This document shows positions 7,095 through 15,947 of a DNA stretch of 16,063 nt, piece by piece (position 1 is the first letter of the stretch; every line of letters starts with the position of its first letter). The notes beneath the pieces were generated by a model. It saw only the letters and a program-made list of their open reading frames with translations. It ran no database searches and was not told where the DNA came from. The position numbers and the translations under genes were made by a program. Source of the DNA: an uncultured Flavobacteriales bacterium (GTDB lineage: Bacteria; Bacteroidota; Bacteroidia; Flavobacteriales_E; Vicingaceae); NCBI GenBank assembly GCA_937925525.1, contig CALALS010000012.1, positions 1-16,063 of the forward strand, written 5' to 3'.

Positions 7095-9875
7095 ATGAAA
7101 AAATATTTACTTAGTTTATTTATGTTTGGGATTTCCCTATTTAGTTTCTCCCAAAATTATGATGTTACCACATCAACTCAATGTAATACAGTTACCGGAG
7201 GTACTGAGATTGTTAACTTTACTATGGCTACCGCTAATGCGGTAGGTAATGGTACTCTAACTGTTTACTATCAAGGAGATTTAGATTTTTCTACTGAATA
7301 TCTGACAATTAGCGGTGAAACTGGTCCTGCTCAGGGCAATACACCTGCCGCCTCTGGTCAATGCGCTACTTTTTTTGATAGTGTTAGTTATACAATTAAC
7401 CAGACTGATATTAATTCATGGGCATCAGACGGAACAATTTCATTTAATGCTGTTGCAACAACTGCAGTTAATAATTTCTGTTACTCATCCAATTCATTTT
7501 GTGTATATATGCGGCTCGTTTATCCAAGAGCAAGTGGTTTTAATGATATTGGTATAGCTAGTGTTGATACACCGAATGTATTTTGTGCAGGGCCGCAAGA
7601 TATATGGGTAACGGTTCAAAACTACGGTATTAATCAAGTAGATACATGTACCATAAATTGGACATGGAATGGAACTCTTCAAACACCCGTCAATTTATAT
7701 CAGCTATTAGATACTGCTCAAGGAACAAATCCTAATGCGAGACAAGTAATGTTAGGCACTAAAACTATTACTAACAGAGATACAATTATGGTTTGGACAT
7801 CTAACCCTAATAATGGTGTAGATACAACCAACGCTAATGATACTATATTGAAAATAGTTGTTCCTTCCTTATCTGGTGTATATACCATAGGAGGTGTATC
7901 TCCCGATTATTCAACTTTTAGCGCTGCTATTTCAGATCTAAATACTTATGGCGTATGTGGTCCTGTGATATTTGATGTTAGGTCAGCTACTTATAATGAA
8001 CAAATTACTATAAATGCTGTTACGGGTGCTAGTTCTGTTAATACAATTACCTTTAAAGGTAATATGGCGACTTTAACTAACGGAACCACTACCACTACAG
8101 ACAGGCATACCCTGAGATTAGATGGAGCTAAACATATCATAGTAGATAGTTTAATGATAATAAATACCGGTACTACTTATGGAATGGGCGTTCATTTAAC
8201 TAATGCGGCAGATAGTAACACTATTTCCAATTGTGTGATACAAGTACCTATTATTACCTCTTCCAACTTTTCCGGTTTAAGTATTAGCGGATCTACTGCA
8301 ACTACAAGTGGTAATAATGGTAATGGAAATGTAATCATCGGAAATTCAATATCAGGTGGATATTATGGTATTACTGTTATGGGCAATACTTCTACTAATA
8401 AGTGTTTTGGAAATTCCATTACTAATAATGAAATCACAGACTTTTATTATTACGGAACTTATATTTATTACCAAGATAAGTTTTCTCTTAATAGTAACAC
8501 CTTGATGGCAAGTACAAGCGCTTCTACCGCAAGTTATGGGGTTAGACTGTATTATGTAGATGACTTTACCGTTAATTCAAATAACTTAAAAAGATATGGA
8601 TCTTACGGTATGTATGTGTATTATGGAAACTATCAAGGATCAGGTACTCCAACATCAAGAGCACAAATTGCTAATAATATGATTGGTGGTGATGTATTTG
8701 GTGGGGGAACAGAATATGGTATCTACTTAACTACAAATGGAAGAGATATAGATGTTGTTCATAATAGCATCAGTAATGTGGGTGTATCTAATTTAAGAGG
8801 AATATATATTACAAGCGGAAGTGGTCATGTGGTAAAGAACAATACTATAGCCGACTTTGCTGGAAGTGACTACGCATTATATGTGTCGAGTACAGCCTAT
8901 GTTACAGATGTGGATTACAATAACTTTTATGTTCCTAACTCAAGCAATTTAATTTATTTATCAGGAGCATATAATACAACAAACTACCAAGGAGCCGCAG
9001 GTCATAACTTTAATTCTATGAATGTGAATCCATCTTATGTAAATGACACCAGTGACTTACATACTTGTGAACCCGCTTTAGACGGTACGGCTTTTCCAAT
9101 GGGTATTACCATAGATATTGACGGTGAATCAAGAGATACAATATCGCCTGATATAGGAGCAGATGAGTTTCTTATTATTTCCGGAGCATTTTTAGGTCCT
9201 GATACCTCTATTTGCCCTGGTGACAGTATACTAATTGGAATTCCGGGTAACGGAACCTTCTTATGGACACCAAATGGTGAAACAACGGGAACTATATGGG
9301 TAGGACCCGGAAGTTACCAACTACTTGCAAGTGCTGCATGCGGAAGCGGAAGTGATAATATTACTATAGGAACCATCCAAACAACCGCATCATTTACCAC
9401 TATGCAGTCATTTTTAACTTATGTGTTTACCAATACATCAGTAGATGCTAATTCATACTATTGGGATTTTGGCGATGGAAACAACAGTACGCAAGTTAAT
9501 CCATACCATATATATTCAGCAGCAGGTAATTATACAGTTACATTAATTGCTTATGGAGATTGTACCAATGATACCACAACTTTTATCGCCACACCAAACA
9601 CAGTGGGGTTAGATGAGCAAGTGTTTACAAACAGCATAAAAGTATCACCAAATCCAAACAACGGGCAATTTGCGGTTAGTTTAACATTAGCTGATAATGA
9701 GTCTGTAAAAATGGAAGTAATAGATATAGCCGGTAAAGTAGTTTACACAGAAAATGTATCCGGTAAAGAAGGTCAAAATACGGTGAACGTTAACTTAGCC
9801 AATGCTAAGGGAGTTTACTTTATTAAACTGACATCAAAACTAGGCACTGCTGTTGAAAGAGTGGTGATTAAGTAA
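7095..9875 (+). CDS. Secreted beta-helix/PKD protein with type IX secretion sorting domain
   Basis: This 926-aa protein has a clear signal peptide (KK at 2-3, hydrophobic 5-18, cleavage after FSQ at 18-20). Residues about 25-145 are a beta-rich domain of unknown family with paired Cys residues, and 150-255 look Ig-like. Residues about 263-690 are a Tyr/Asn/Ser/Gly-rich region with NSIS and NNxI motifs spaced as in right-handed parallel beta-helices, ending in IDIDGESRD...PDIGADEF, which often closes such helices in Bacteroidota. An Ig-like segment (GPDTSICPGDSILIG, 701-715) and a PKD domain (WDFGDG at 790-795) follow. Residues 848-926 (KVSPNPNNGQF, DIAGKVVY, GVYFIKL) form the type A sorting domain that directs export through the type IX system and removal at the cell surface. 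The protein may bind or cleave polysaccharide, but no catalytic motif is recognised. It is a single-gene unit with its own promoter and terminator. Confidence 0.9.
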   Translation: MKKYLLSLFMFGISLFSFSQNYDVTTSTQCNTVTGGTEIVNFTMATANAVGNGTLTVYYQGDLDFSTEYLTISGETGPAQGNTPAASGQCATFFDSVSYTINQTDINSWASDGTISFNAVATTAVNNFCYSSNSFCVYMRLVYPRASGFNDIGIASVDTPNVFCAGPQDIWVTVQNYGINQVDTCTINWTWNGTLQTPVNLYQLLDTAQGTNPNARQVMLGTKTITNRDTIMVWTSNPNNGVDTTNANDTILKIVVPSLSGVYTIGGVSPDYSTFSAAISDLNTYGVCGPVIFDVRSATYNEQITINAVTGASSVNTITFKGNMATLTNGTTTTTDRHTLRLDGAKHIIVDSLMIINTGTTYGMGVHLTNAADSNTISNCVIQVPIITSSNFSGLSISGSTATTSGNNGNGNVIIGNSISGGYYGITVMGNTSTNKCFGNSITNNEITDFYYYGTYIYYQDKFSLNSNTLMASTSASTASYGVRLYYVDDFTVNSNNLKRYGSYGMYVYYGNYQGSGTPTSRAQIANNMIGGDVFGGGTEYGIYLTTNGRDIDVVHNSISNVGVSNLRGIYITSGSGHVVKNNTIADFAGSDYALYVSSTAYVTDVDYNNFYVPNSSNLIYLSGAYNTTNYQGAAGHNFNSMNVNPSYVNDTSDLHTCEPALDGTAFPMGITIDIDGESRDTISPDIGADEFLIISGAFLGPDTSICPGDSILIGIPGNGTFLWTPNGETTGTIWVGPGSYQLLASAACGSGSDNITIGTIQTTASFTTMQSFLTYVFTNTSVDANSYYWDFGDGNNSTQVNPYHIYSAAGNYTVTLIAYGDCTNDTTTFIATPNTVGLDEQVFTNSIKVSPNPNNGQFAVSLTLADNESVKMEVIDIAGKVVYTENVSGKEGQNTVNVNLANAKGVYFIKLTSKLGTAVERVVIK

Positions 9876-9898
9876 ATAATTTAACAAATCATTATATA

Positions 9899-9926
9899 GG
9901 GGCTAACACTGTTAGCCCCTTTTTTT
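9899..9926 (+). terminator. Strong intrinsic terminator
   Basis: GGGGCTAACA (9899-9908) and TGTTAGCCCC (9910-9919) are perfect 10-base inverted repeats separated by one base, realistically an 8-bp stem with a 5-nt loop, and are followed by seven T (9920-9926). It lies 24 bp after the stop of the secreted protein and is the only strong terminator in the window. Confidence 0.93.
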
Positions 9927-9939
9927 ATGATAAGATTTT

Positions 9940-9947
9940 TATCTTTG
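9940..9947 (+). promoter_or_regulatory. -7 box for the lipoprotein-aroC operon
   Basis: TATCTTTG is a perfect TAnnTTTG box, 19 nt before the lipoprotein ATG and 13 nt after the terminator T-run. No TTG lies at the usual -33 distance; that position falls inside the terminator stem and T-run, so promoter and terminator overlap physically. Confidence 0.5.
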
Positions 9948-9966
9948 TGCTAATAAAACTGTTATA

Positions 9967-10473
9967 ATGAAAAATCTTTTATACATCATCCTTTCAATTA
10001 CTATTATTTCTTGTGGAAACTCAAGTAATTCTGAATCAGAAAATGCGTCTATTGATGAATTTAACTCAGAGCATACGGCAGTTAAGGAAATTCAGGAGGA
10101 GTATAAAGTCTTAAGTGATGAAGTAAAATCTCAACATGAAGAGTGGGCAAATAATCACAGGCAAAAAATAGCTGATGATGATGTAAGATATATCGAAATG
10201 GAAAAATTACATCAAGAAGTATTAAAAAGTATTGAGGAAAAAATTTCTGAAAATGCTAAGCTAGTTTCTTCAAATGAAGAAGCCCTGTTGAAATATCAAA
10301 ATGGAGAAATTTCAGGTGATGAACTAAATAAAATGCTTACTGATATTAAGACCAGACACGATCAAATAAAGGCAGATATTGAGCAGATAGCAAAAGATAA
10401 GGAGCGTTTAACCACTGAACACATGCAAGCTTTGGGTGAGCTTGAAGATGATGGATTTGAAGATGATATTTAA
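9967..10473 (+). CDS. Small coiled-coil lipoprotein
   Basis: This 168-aa protein has a lipoprotein signal: hydrophobic residues 4-14 end in IISC, with C16 as the lipid-modified cysteine, then a Ser/Asn-rich stretch (17-28). The mature part is highly charged and almost entirely helical by composition, with heptad-like runs at about 36-105 and 118-158 suggesting coiled coils. It ends in an acidic tail (ELEDDGFEDDI). The residues just after the Cys are uncharged, so the acidic surface-export signal described for some Bacteroidota lipoproteins is not obvious, and the protein may face the periplasm. aroC starts 13 bp downstream and probably shares its promoter. I do not recognise the family and see no enzymatic motif. 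Confidence 0.8.
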   Translation: MKNLLYIILSITIISCGNSSNSESENASIDEFNSEHTAVKEIQEEYKVLSDEVKSQHEEWANNHRQKIADDDVRYIEMEKLHQEVLKSIEEKISENAKLVSSNEEALLKYQNGEISGDELNKMLTDIKTRHDQIKADIEQIAKDKERLTTEHMQALGELEDDGFEDDI

Positions 10474-10486
10474 CCTGCCATAAATT

Positions 10487-11569
10487 ATGACAGGAAACTC
10501 TTTTGGTAAAGCTTTTACACTTACAACATTTGGAGAATCTCATGGAGGCGCTATTGGTGGAATCATTGATGGCTGTCCTGCTGGTTTAGAAATAGATTTT
10601 GATTTTATTCAATCGGAATTAGATAGACGTAAACCTGGTCAATCTAAATTAACAACTCAGCGTAAGGAATCTGATAAAGTAGAGTTTTTATCGGGCATAT
10701 TTGAGGGTAAAACACTAGGTACTCCCATTGGGTTTATTATACCAAATACAGACGCAAAATCTAAAGACTATTCTCATTTAGAAAAAGCTTTTAGACCGTC
10801 TCATGCCGATTTTACTTTTTCAGAAAAGTTTGGAATAAGAGATTATAGAGGCGGAGGTAGATCTTCTGCTAGAGAAACTGCTTGTAGAGTAGTTGGAGGC
10901 GCAATTGCTAAATTACTTCTTCTTAATCACGGAATTAAAATTAATGCTTTTGTAAAAGCGGTTGCATCAATTTCTTTAGATAAAAATTATAAAGAAATTG
11001 ATTTTACATTAATTGAATCTAGTGAGGTGAGATGTCCTGACAACGTTGTGGCAAATCAAATGATAGAGGCAATTAAAAAAGCTAAAAAAGAAGGCGATTC
11101 TCTTGGTGGCGTAATTACTTGTGTTATTCAAAATACACCTATTGGTTTAGGAGAGCCTGTTTTTGATAAACTGCATGCAGACTTGGCAAAAGCAATGGTA
11201 AGTATAAATGCTGTAAAAGGATTTGAAATAGGTTCTGGTTTTGAGGGGACAAAGCTAAAAGGTTCGGAACATAATGATGAGTTTTATAAAGATAATTCTG
11301 GAAAAATTTCTACTAAAACCAATAACTCAGGCGGAATACAAGGTGGAATTTCTAATGGTGAAGATATTTATTTTAGCGTAGCGTTTAAGCCAACAGCTAC
11401 TATCATAAAAACTCAAAAAAGTATAGATAATGAGGGTAATGAAATCAATCTTGAAGGTAAAGGAAGGCACGACCCTTGTGTTTTGCCAAGAGCTGTTCCA
11501 ATAGTAGAAGCTATGAGTGCGCTGGTAATAGCCGACCATTTATTACGAAACAAAACATCTAAACTATAA
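10487..11569 (+). CDS. aroC: Chorismate synthase
   Basis: This 360-aa enzyme makes chorismate from 5-enolpyruvylshikimate 3-phosphate, the last shikimate-pathway step. It needs reduced FMN as cofactor. Family signatures run along the whole length: GESHGGAIGG (16-25, with H19 catalytic), RPSHADFT (103-110), RGGGRSSARET (121-131), GGIQGGISNG in the C-terminal half, and GRHDPCVLPR (326-335), whose H328 is the second conserved histidine. No flavin reductase domain is fused, so it looks monofunctional and cytoplasmic. The ATG is 13 bp after the lipoprotein gene with no promoter box between, so it is probably co-transcribed with that gene. The length is normal for the family. Confidence 0.97.
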   Translation: MTGNSFGKAFTLTTFGESHGGAIGGIIDGCPAGLEIDFDFIQSELDRRKPGQSKLTTQRKESDKVEFLSGIFEGKTLGTPIGFIIPNTDAKSKDYSHLEKAFRPSHADFTFSEKFGIRDYRGGGRSSARETACRVVGGAIAKLLLLNHGIKINAFVKAVASISLDKNYKEIDFTLIESSEVRCPDNVVANQMIEAIKKAKKEGDSLGGVITCVIQNTPIGLGEPVFDKLHADLAKAMVSINAVKGFEIGSGFEGTKLKGSEHNDEFYKDNSGKISTKTNNSGGIQGGISNGEDIYFSVAFKPTATIIKTQKSIDNEGNEINLEGKGRHDPCVLPRAVPIVEAMSALVIADHLLRNKTSKL

Positions 11570-11662
11570 GTATGAAATGAGCTATCACAAAAAAATAATA
11601 TCAACTTATATTATAAATAGCGAATTCCATCTCACCTTTAGAAAAAAATAAAATATATACAG

Positions 11663-13057
11663 ATGAAAAAGATAGCACTTCATTGGCAAATTATTATTGG
11701 CTTATTACTAGGTGTTGTTTGGGCTATTTTGTCAGGATATTTCAAGTTTAGTCAATTTACTATTGATTGGATATATCCTTTTGGTGAAATTTTTATTCGA
11801 TTACTGAAGCTAATTGCCGTTCCAATGGTTCTTTTTTCCATCATAAAGGGAATTACAGATTTAGGAGATATAAAAAGGCTTGGTTCTATTGGTTTTAAAA
11901 CGTTAGGAATTTATTTGCTTACAACAATTATTGCGGTTACAATCGGTTTAGTAGTTGTTAATATAATTCAACCCGGTAAAACTATAAATGAAGACCAGCG
12001 AGTAGAAAACCGTGTAAAATATGAAAAATGGGTAGAGTCAAACCCTAATGTACCAAGACCCGTTGATGGTCAATGTTTTTCATGCGATGCTAAAAACGCA
12101 TCAATTATAGCTGATGAAGAAACTGAAATCGATCCAAGCCTTAAGACCAAAATTAACATAGCAGAAGAAACCAAAGAAAAAGGACCATTGCAGTTTTTGG
12201 TAGATATGGTTCCTGAAAACATTATTTTTTCGTTATCTGACAATGGTTTAATGCTTCAAATTATCTTTTTTGGATTATTTTTTGGTATCGCATTAGTTAT
12301 AATTTCTCCTGATAAATCTAAAATTGTTATCCAATTTGTAGATGGAGCTAACGAAGCTTTTGTTACAATGGTAAATCTGATAATGAAAGCAGCGCCATTT
12401 TTCGTTTTTGCATTGTTAGCAGGAGTCATTTCCAAAATGGCTGGAGATAATCCAACTAAAATTATTGAGATATTTAAAGGATTGAGCTTTTATTCACTAA
12501 CAGTCGTTTTAGGATTAGGGTTAATGCTATTTTTATTTTATCCTTTAATGGTAAAACTCCTTTCAGGAATGGGGTATAAGAAGTTTTTTGGCGGAATTGG
12601 TCCGGCTCAATTACTCGCTTTTTCTACAAGTTCAAGCGTTGCCACTCTACCTGTAACTATTGAGTGTGTTCAAGATAGATTGGGAGTTTCTAAAGAAGTT
12701 AGTAGTTTTGTTTTACCTATCGGAGCTACCGTAAACATGGATGGTACAAGTCTTTATCAAGCTGTTGCGGTTGTTTTTTTAGCTCAGTTTCATTATATTG
12801 ACCTGACTTTTGTTCAGCAATTAACAATTGTACTTACTGCAACACTCGCTTCAATAGGTTCTGCAGCAGTGCCTAGTGCAGGGTTAATCATGATGATGTT
12901 AGTGTTAGAATCTGTTGGGCTAAATCCTGCCTGGATTGCAATTATTTTTCCGGTAGATAGAATTTTAGATATGTGTCGTACGGTTGTAAATGTTACAGGA
13001 GATGCTTCTGTATCAACTATTATTGCTAAATTTGAGGGCAAATTAACCAAAACATAA
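11663..13057 (+). CDS. Dicarboxylate/acidic amino acid:cation symporter (DAACS/SLC1 family)
   Basis: This 464-aa inner-membrane transporter probably imports glutamate, aspartate or C4-dicarboxylates with Na+ or H+. The family core is complete: the Ser-rich hairpin 1 (STSSS, 321-325), the unwound helix-7 motif NMDGT (358-362), hairpin 2 (AVPSAG, 402-407) and helix-8 residues D432, D436, R439, T440, N443 and D447. These match the spacing of substrate and cation ligands in the archaeal GltPh structure (390, 394, 397, 398, 401, 405). The Arg favours an acidic substrate; the coupling ion is not decided. Between helix 3 (ends about 102) and helix 4 (starts about 188) lies a long hydrophilic insertion with C138-x-x-C141, predicted outside the inner membrane. 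The gene follows aroC by 93 bp, without a clear promoter box, and precedes the AsmA-like gene by 13 bp. Confidence 0.92.
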   Translation: MKKIALHWQIIIGLLLGVVWAILSGYFKFSQFTIDWIYPFGEIFIRLLKLIAVPMVLFSIIKGITDLGDIKRLGSIGFKTLGIYLLTTIIAVTIGLVVVNIIQPGKTINEDQRVENRVKYEKWVESNPNVPRPVDGQCFSCDAKNASIIADEETEIDPSLKTKINIAEETKEKGPLQFLVDMVPENIIFSLSDNGLMLQIIFFGLFFGIALVIISPDKSKIVIQFVDGANEAFVTMVNLIMKAAPFFVFALLAGVISKMAGDNPTKIIEIFKGLSFYSLTVVLGLGLMLFLFYPLMVKLLSGMGYKKFFGGIGPAQLLAFSTSSSVATLPVTIECVQDRLGVSKEVSSFVLPIGATVNMDGTSLYQAVAVVFLAQFHYIDLTFVQQLTIVLTATLASIGSAAVPSAGLIMMMLVLESVGLNPAWIAIIFPVDRILDMCRTVVNVTGDASVSTIIAKFEGKLTKT

Positions 13058-13070
13058 AAAAGAAAATCAC

Positions 13071-15875
13071 ATGAAGAAAGTTGTCAAAATTGTAGTTGGA
13101 ATTTTTATAGGACTATTACTGTTAATAGGTATTTTACCTTTTCTTTTTAAGGACAAAATCATACAGTTTGTGAAAGATGAGGCTAACAACAATCTTAATG
13201 CCGTAGTTGATTTTGGTGAGTTTAATCTTGATTTAATTCATTCATTTCCTGACTTTAGCTTACATATAGAAAATGTAAGTGTAAAAAATGTTGGAGATTT
13301 TGAAGGAAAAACACTTGCAAACATTCCTGATTTGAGAGTAAAATTGGATTTGATGAGCGTCATTTCCGGTGATGAAATAAAAATAAAAAGAATTGCTTTA
13401 ACCAATCCAACCTTTGGGGTATATGTCTTGGAGGATGGGAGAGCTAACTGGGATATTGCAAAGCCTTCTACCGATTCAACTTCTAACGAAGAAGAGGAAA
13501 GTTCAGGTTCATTTAAACTCGCATTACAAGAGTTCTCTTTAGAAAATTGTGATTTGATATATGATGATAAATCTTTAGCATTTTATATGGATGCCGTTGG
13601 ACTTGACTATACTCTTTCAGGGGATTTTACGGCTGATTTTACGGCATTAAAAAATACACTTCAAATTGATACCATGAATATGGTGTACGATAATGTTAAG
13701 TACCTAAACCAAGTTTTAATTGATGTTAAAGCAGATTTAGATGCCGACCTAAAAAACAGCAGATATACCTTTAAAGAAAATGAATTTAAGCTAAATGAAT
13801 TGCTGTTTGGTTTAAATGGATGGGTAGATATGTCTCATGAATCAGATATTTCAATGGATTTAGCATTTAGTGCAGAAAAATCTGACTTCAAAAATTTTCT
13901 TTCTCTTGTGCCTGCTATTTATGCTAATGATTTTGCAAGTGTAAGCGTAAAAGGAAACTTTGCTTTTAACGGAACTGCTTCAGGTAAATATACCGAAACA
14001 GCTTACCCTGCATTTGATTTAAACTTTTTAGTTGAAAATGGACTTATTAATTATCCTGATTTACCAAAGTCTATAGCTAAATTAAATATTGACTTAAACG
14101 TTTCAAATCCTGGTGGAACAGATGATCAAACCATTATTGATTTGAAAAAAATGCAGATGGAAATGGCTGGAAATCCATTTAATATGAAAATGAGATTAAC
14201 CACTCCAATTTCTGACCCAAATATTGATGCTCAATTTAAAGGAATTATTGATTTGGCAACGGTAAAAGAAGTAGTGCCACTTGAAGAAGGAGAAGAGATG
14301 AATGGTGTGATTAATTCTGATGTCACTATAGCCGGCCGATTAAGCTCTATTGAAAAGGAGGAGTATGAAAAGTTCAACTGTGCAGGAAAATTAATCATAA
14401 CGGCCCTTGATTATAAAGCAAAAGATTTACCATATACAGTTGCCTTAAATAAAATGAGCTTAGAGTTTTCACCAAAGTTTGTCCAAATGGATGAGTTTGA
14501 TGCAAAAGTGGGTAAGTCTGATTTCAAAGCCAGTGGTCGATTAGAAAATTTTATTGCTTATGCTTTAAAGGATGAGGAAACGCTTTATGGTAAATTAGAC
14601 TTTAGCTCTTCATTTATGGATGTAAATGAGTTTATGACAGAGGAAGAAGGTGAAGCGACTACTACAGAAGGAGTTGAGGAAGAACCTTTAACAGTGGTTG
14701 AAATTCCTAAGTACATTGATTTTACCATGAACTCTAAAATAGACAGACTTCTTTATGATAATATGGATATTACTAATATGGGTGGAAAAATCATTATAAA
14801 GAATCAACAACTGGTAATGGAAAATGTTGGAATGAACTTATTGGACGGTAAATTCACAATGGATGGATATTACGAAACAACCAACCCTGCTGAACCAACC
14901 GTAAACTTTAAAATAGGTATGGCAGATTTTGATTTCCAAAAAACTGCTCAAACTTTTAATACTATGGTTGAAGCAGCACCAATGTTAGAATATTGTAAAG
15001 GAATGTTTTCTACTAAGTTAAACTTTTCGGGTAAGTTAGACCAAAACATGGAAATTGTAATGAACTCACTTACAGGAGACGGAGACCTTAAAACAAAAAA
15101 CATGATAGTGGAAGGTTTTAAACCAATGGTAAAAGTTTCGGAAGTGCTTAAAAACAATGAGTTGAGTAGAATGATTATTGGTAATTCAAATATGTCTTAT
15201 GAGTTTAAAGACGGTAGATTCTATTTAGCCCCATTTGACATGAAGCTAGGAAAAGGTAAGGCAACTATGGATGGCTCTAATGGTTTCGACCAAACCATGG
15301 ATTACAAAATGAAAGTTGAAATACCAAGATCTGAACTAGGAGCTTTATTTAATGATGCAGCAAACAACGCAAGTAATGCTTTGGCTGGTGCTACAGGAGT
15401 TAAAGTGAATTTAAAGGAAGTAATTAAATTTAATGTTGGAATAGGTGGAACGAATACCGAACCAAAAATTACTACTGACTTAAAAGAGGCTCAAAAAGAT
15501 TTAACTGAAGATATTAAAGAGCAAGTAAAGGAACAAGTAAAAGAGAAAGTGGATTCTGTTAAAAAAGAGATTAAAGAAGATGTAAATAAAGAGATTGATA
15601 AAATAATGGCAGATGCAAGAGCGCAGGCAGATAAAATTAGGAAGGAAGGAAAAAGTGCGGCAGACGCTATTAGAAAAGAAGGTTACGCTAATGCTGACCA
15701 GTTAGTTGCAGACGCTAAAAATCCAATTGCTAAAAAAGCTGCTGAAATTGCGGCTGATAAACTTAGAAAGGAAACTGATGCAAAAGCACAGAAAGTAGAA
15801 GATGAAGCAAATAAAAAAGCAGACCAATTAGTTGCTGACGCACAGGCTAGGGCTGATGCTTTGAAGAATAAATAA
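13071..15875 (+). CDS. AsmA-like inner-membrane-anchored protein with charged helical tail
   Basis: This 934-aa protein has a single N-terminal membrane helix (about 5-26) and then a large domain that would lie in the periplasm. Residues 50-130 carry the AsmA N-terminal signature: HSFPDFSLHIENVSVKN, a DLMSVISG turn, and VLEDGRANWDI at 119-129. Long beta-rich stretches follow, broken by acidic linkers near 133-146 and 524-541. The region about 600-790, including MLDGKFTMDGYYET-like strands and a GxGKATMDG motif, resembles the AsmA C-terminal domain. AsmA-family proteins are linked to phospholipid transport and outer-membrane homeostasis. Residues 803-934 are an unusual Lys/Glu/Ala-rich helix with no beta character. 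The gene is 13 bp after the symporter and probably in its operon; no terminator hairpin of note follows. The ATG is supported by the KK-hydrophobic N-terminus. Confidence 0.88.
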   Translation: MKKVVKIVVGIFIGLLLLIGILPFLFKDKIIQFVKDEANNNLNAVVDFGEFNLDLIHSFPDFSLHIENVSVKNVGDFEGKTLANIPDLRVKLDLMSVISGDEIKIKRIALTNPTFGVYVLEDGRANWDIAKPSTDSTSNEEEESSGSFKLALQEFSLENCDLIYDDKSLAFYMDAVGLDYTLSGDFTADFTALKNTLQIDTMNMVYDNVKYLNQVLIDVKADLDADLKNSRYTFKENEFKLNELLFGLNGWVDMSHESDISMDLAFSAEKSDFKNFLSLVPAIYANDFASVSVKGNFAFNGTASGKYTETAYPAFDLNFLVENGLINYPDLPKSIAKLNIDLNVSNPGGTDDQTIIDLKKMQMEMAGNPFNMKMRLTTPISDPNIDAQFKGIIDLATVKEVVPLEEGEEMNGVINSDVTIAGRLSSIEKEEYEKFNCAGKLIITALDYKAKDLPYTVALNKMSLEFSPKFVQMDEFDAKVGKSDFKASGRLENFIAYALKDEETLYGKLDFSSSFMDVNEFMTEEEGEATTTEGVEEEPLTVVEIPKYIDFTMNSKIDRLLYDNMDITNMGGKIIIKNQQLVMENVGMNLLDGKFTMDGYYETTNPAEPTVNFKIGMADFDFQKTAQTFNTMVEAAPMLEYCKGMFSTKLNFSGKLDQNMEIVMNSLTGDGDLKTKNMIVEGFKPMVKVSEVLKNNELSRMIIGNSNMSYEFKDGRFYLAPFDMKLGKGKATMDGSNGFDQTMDYKMKVEIPRSELGALFNDAANNASNALAGATGVKVNLKEVIKFNVGIGGTNTEPKITTDLKEAQKDLTEDIKEQVKEQVKEKVDSVKKEIKEDVNKEIDKIMADARAQADKIRKEGKSAADAIRKEGYANADQLVADAKNPIAKKAAEIAADKLRKETDAKAQKVEDEANKKADQLVADAQARADALKNK

Positions 15876-15914
15876 AGTTTGGCAGAATAATTGAATAATT
15901 ATCAACATTAAACG

Positions 15915-15941
15915 TTGAAGCTTAAACTTATTTTACCTTTG
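15915..15941 (+). promoter_or_regulatory. Promoter of the last, partial gene
   Basis: TACCTTTG at 15934-15941 is a perfect TAnnTTTG -7 box. TTG at 15915-15917 lies 16 nt upstream, somewhat shorter than the usual -33 spacing. The ATG at 15948 follows after 6 nt, so the message would have little or no leader. A weak 5-bp dyad (TCAAC / GTTGA, 15902-15918) covers the -33 region. Confidence 0.5.
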
Positions 15942-15947
15942 CATTGC

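Noticed and set aside
7315..7557. 80-codon open frame inside the secreted protein gene
   Set aside because: It is a shifted frame of a clear coding sequence with a signal peptide and domains in the main frame, and its product has low-complexity Leu/Val/Ile composition.
10346..11604. Minus-strand open frames around and within aroC
   Set aside because: They lie opposite strongly conserved lipoprotein and chorismate synthase frames and match no family.
15876..15933. Terminator after the AsmA-like gene
   Set aside because: Only two very weak stems (ATAATT/AATTAT and TCAAC/GTTGA) are present, with no adjacent T-run.
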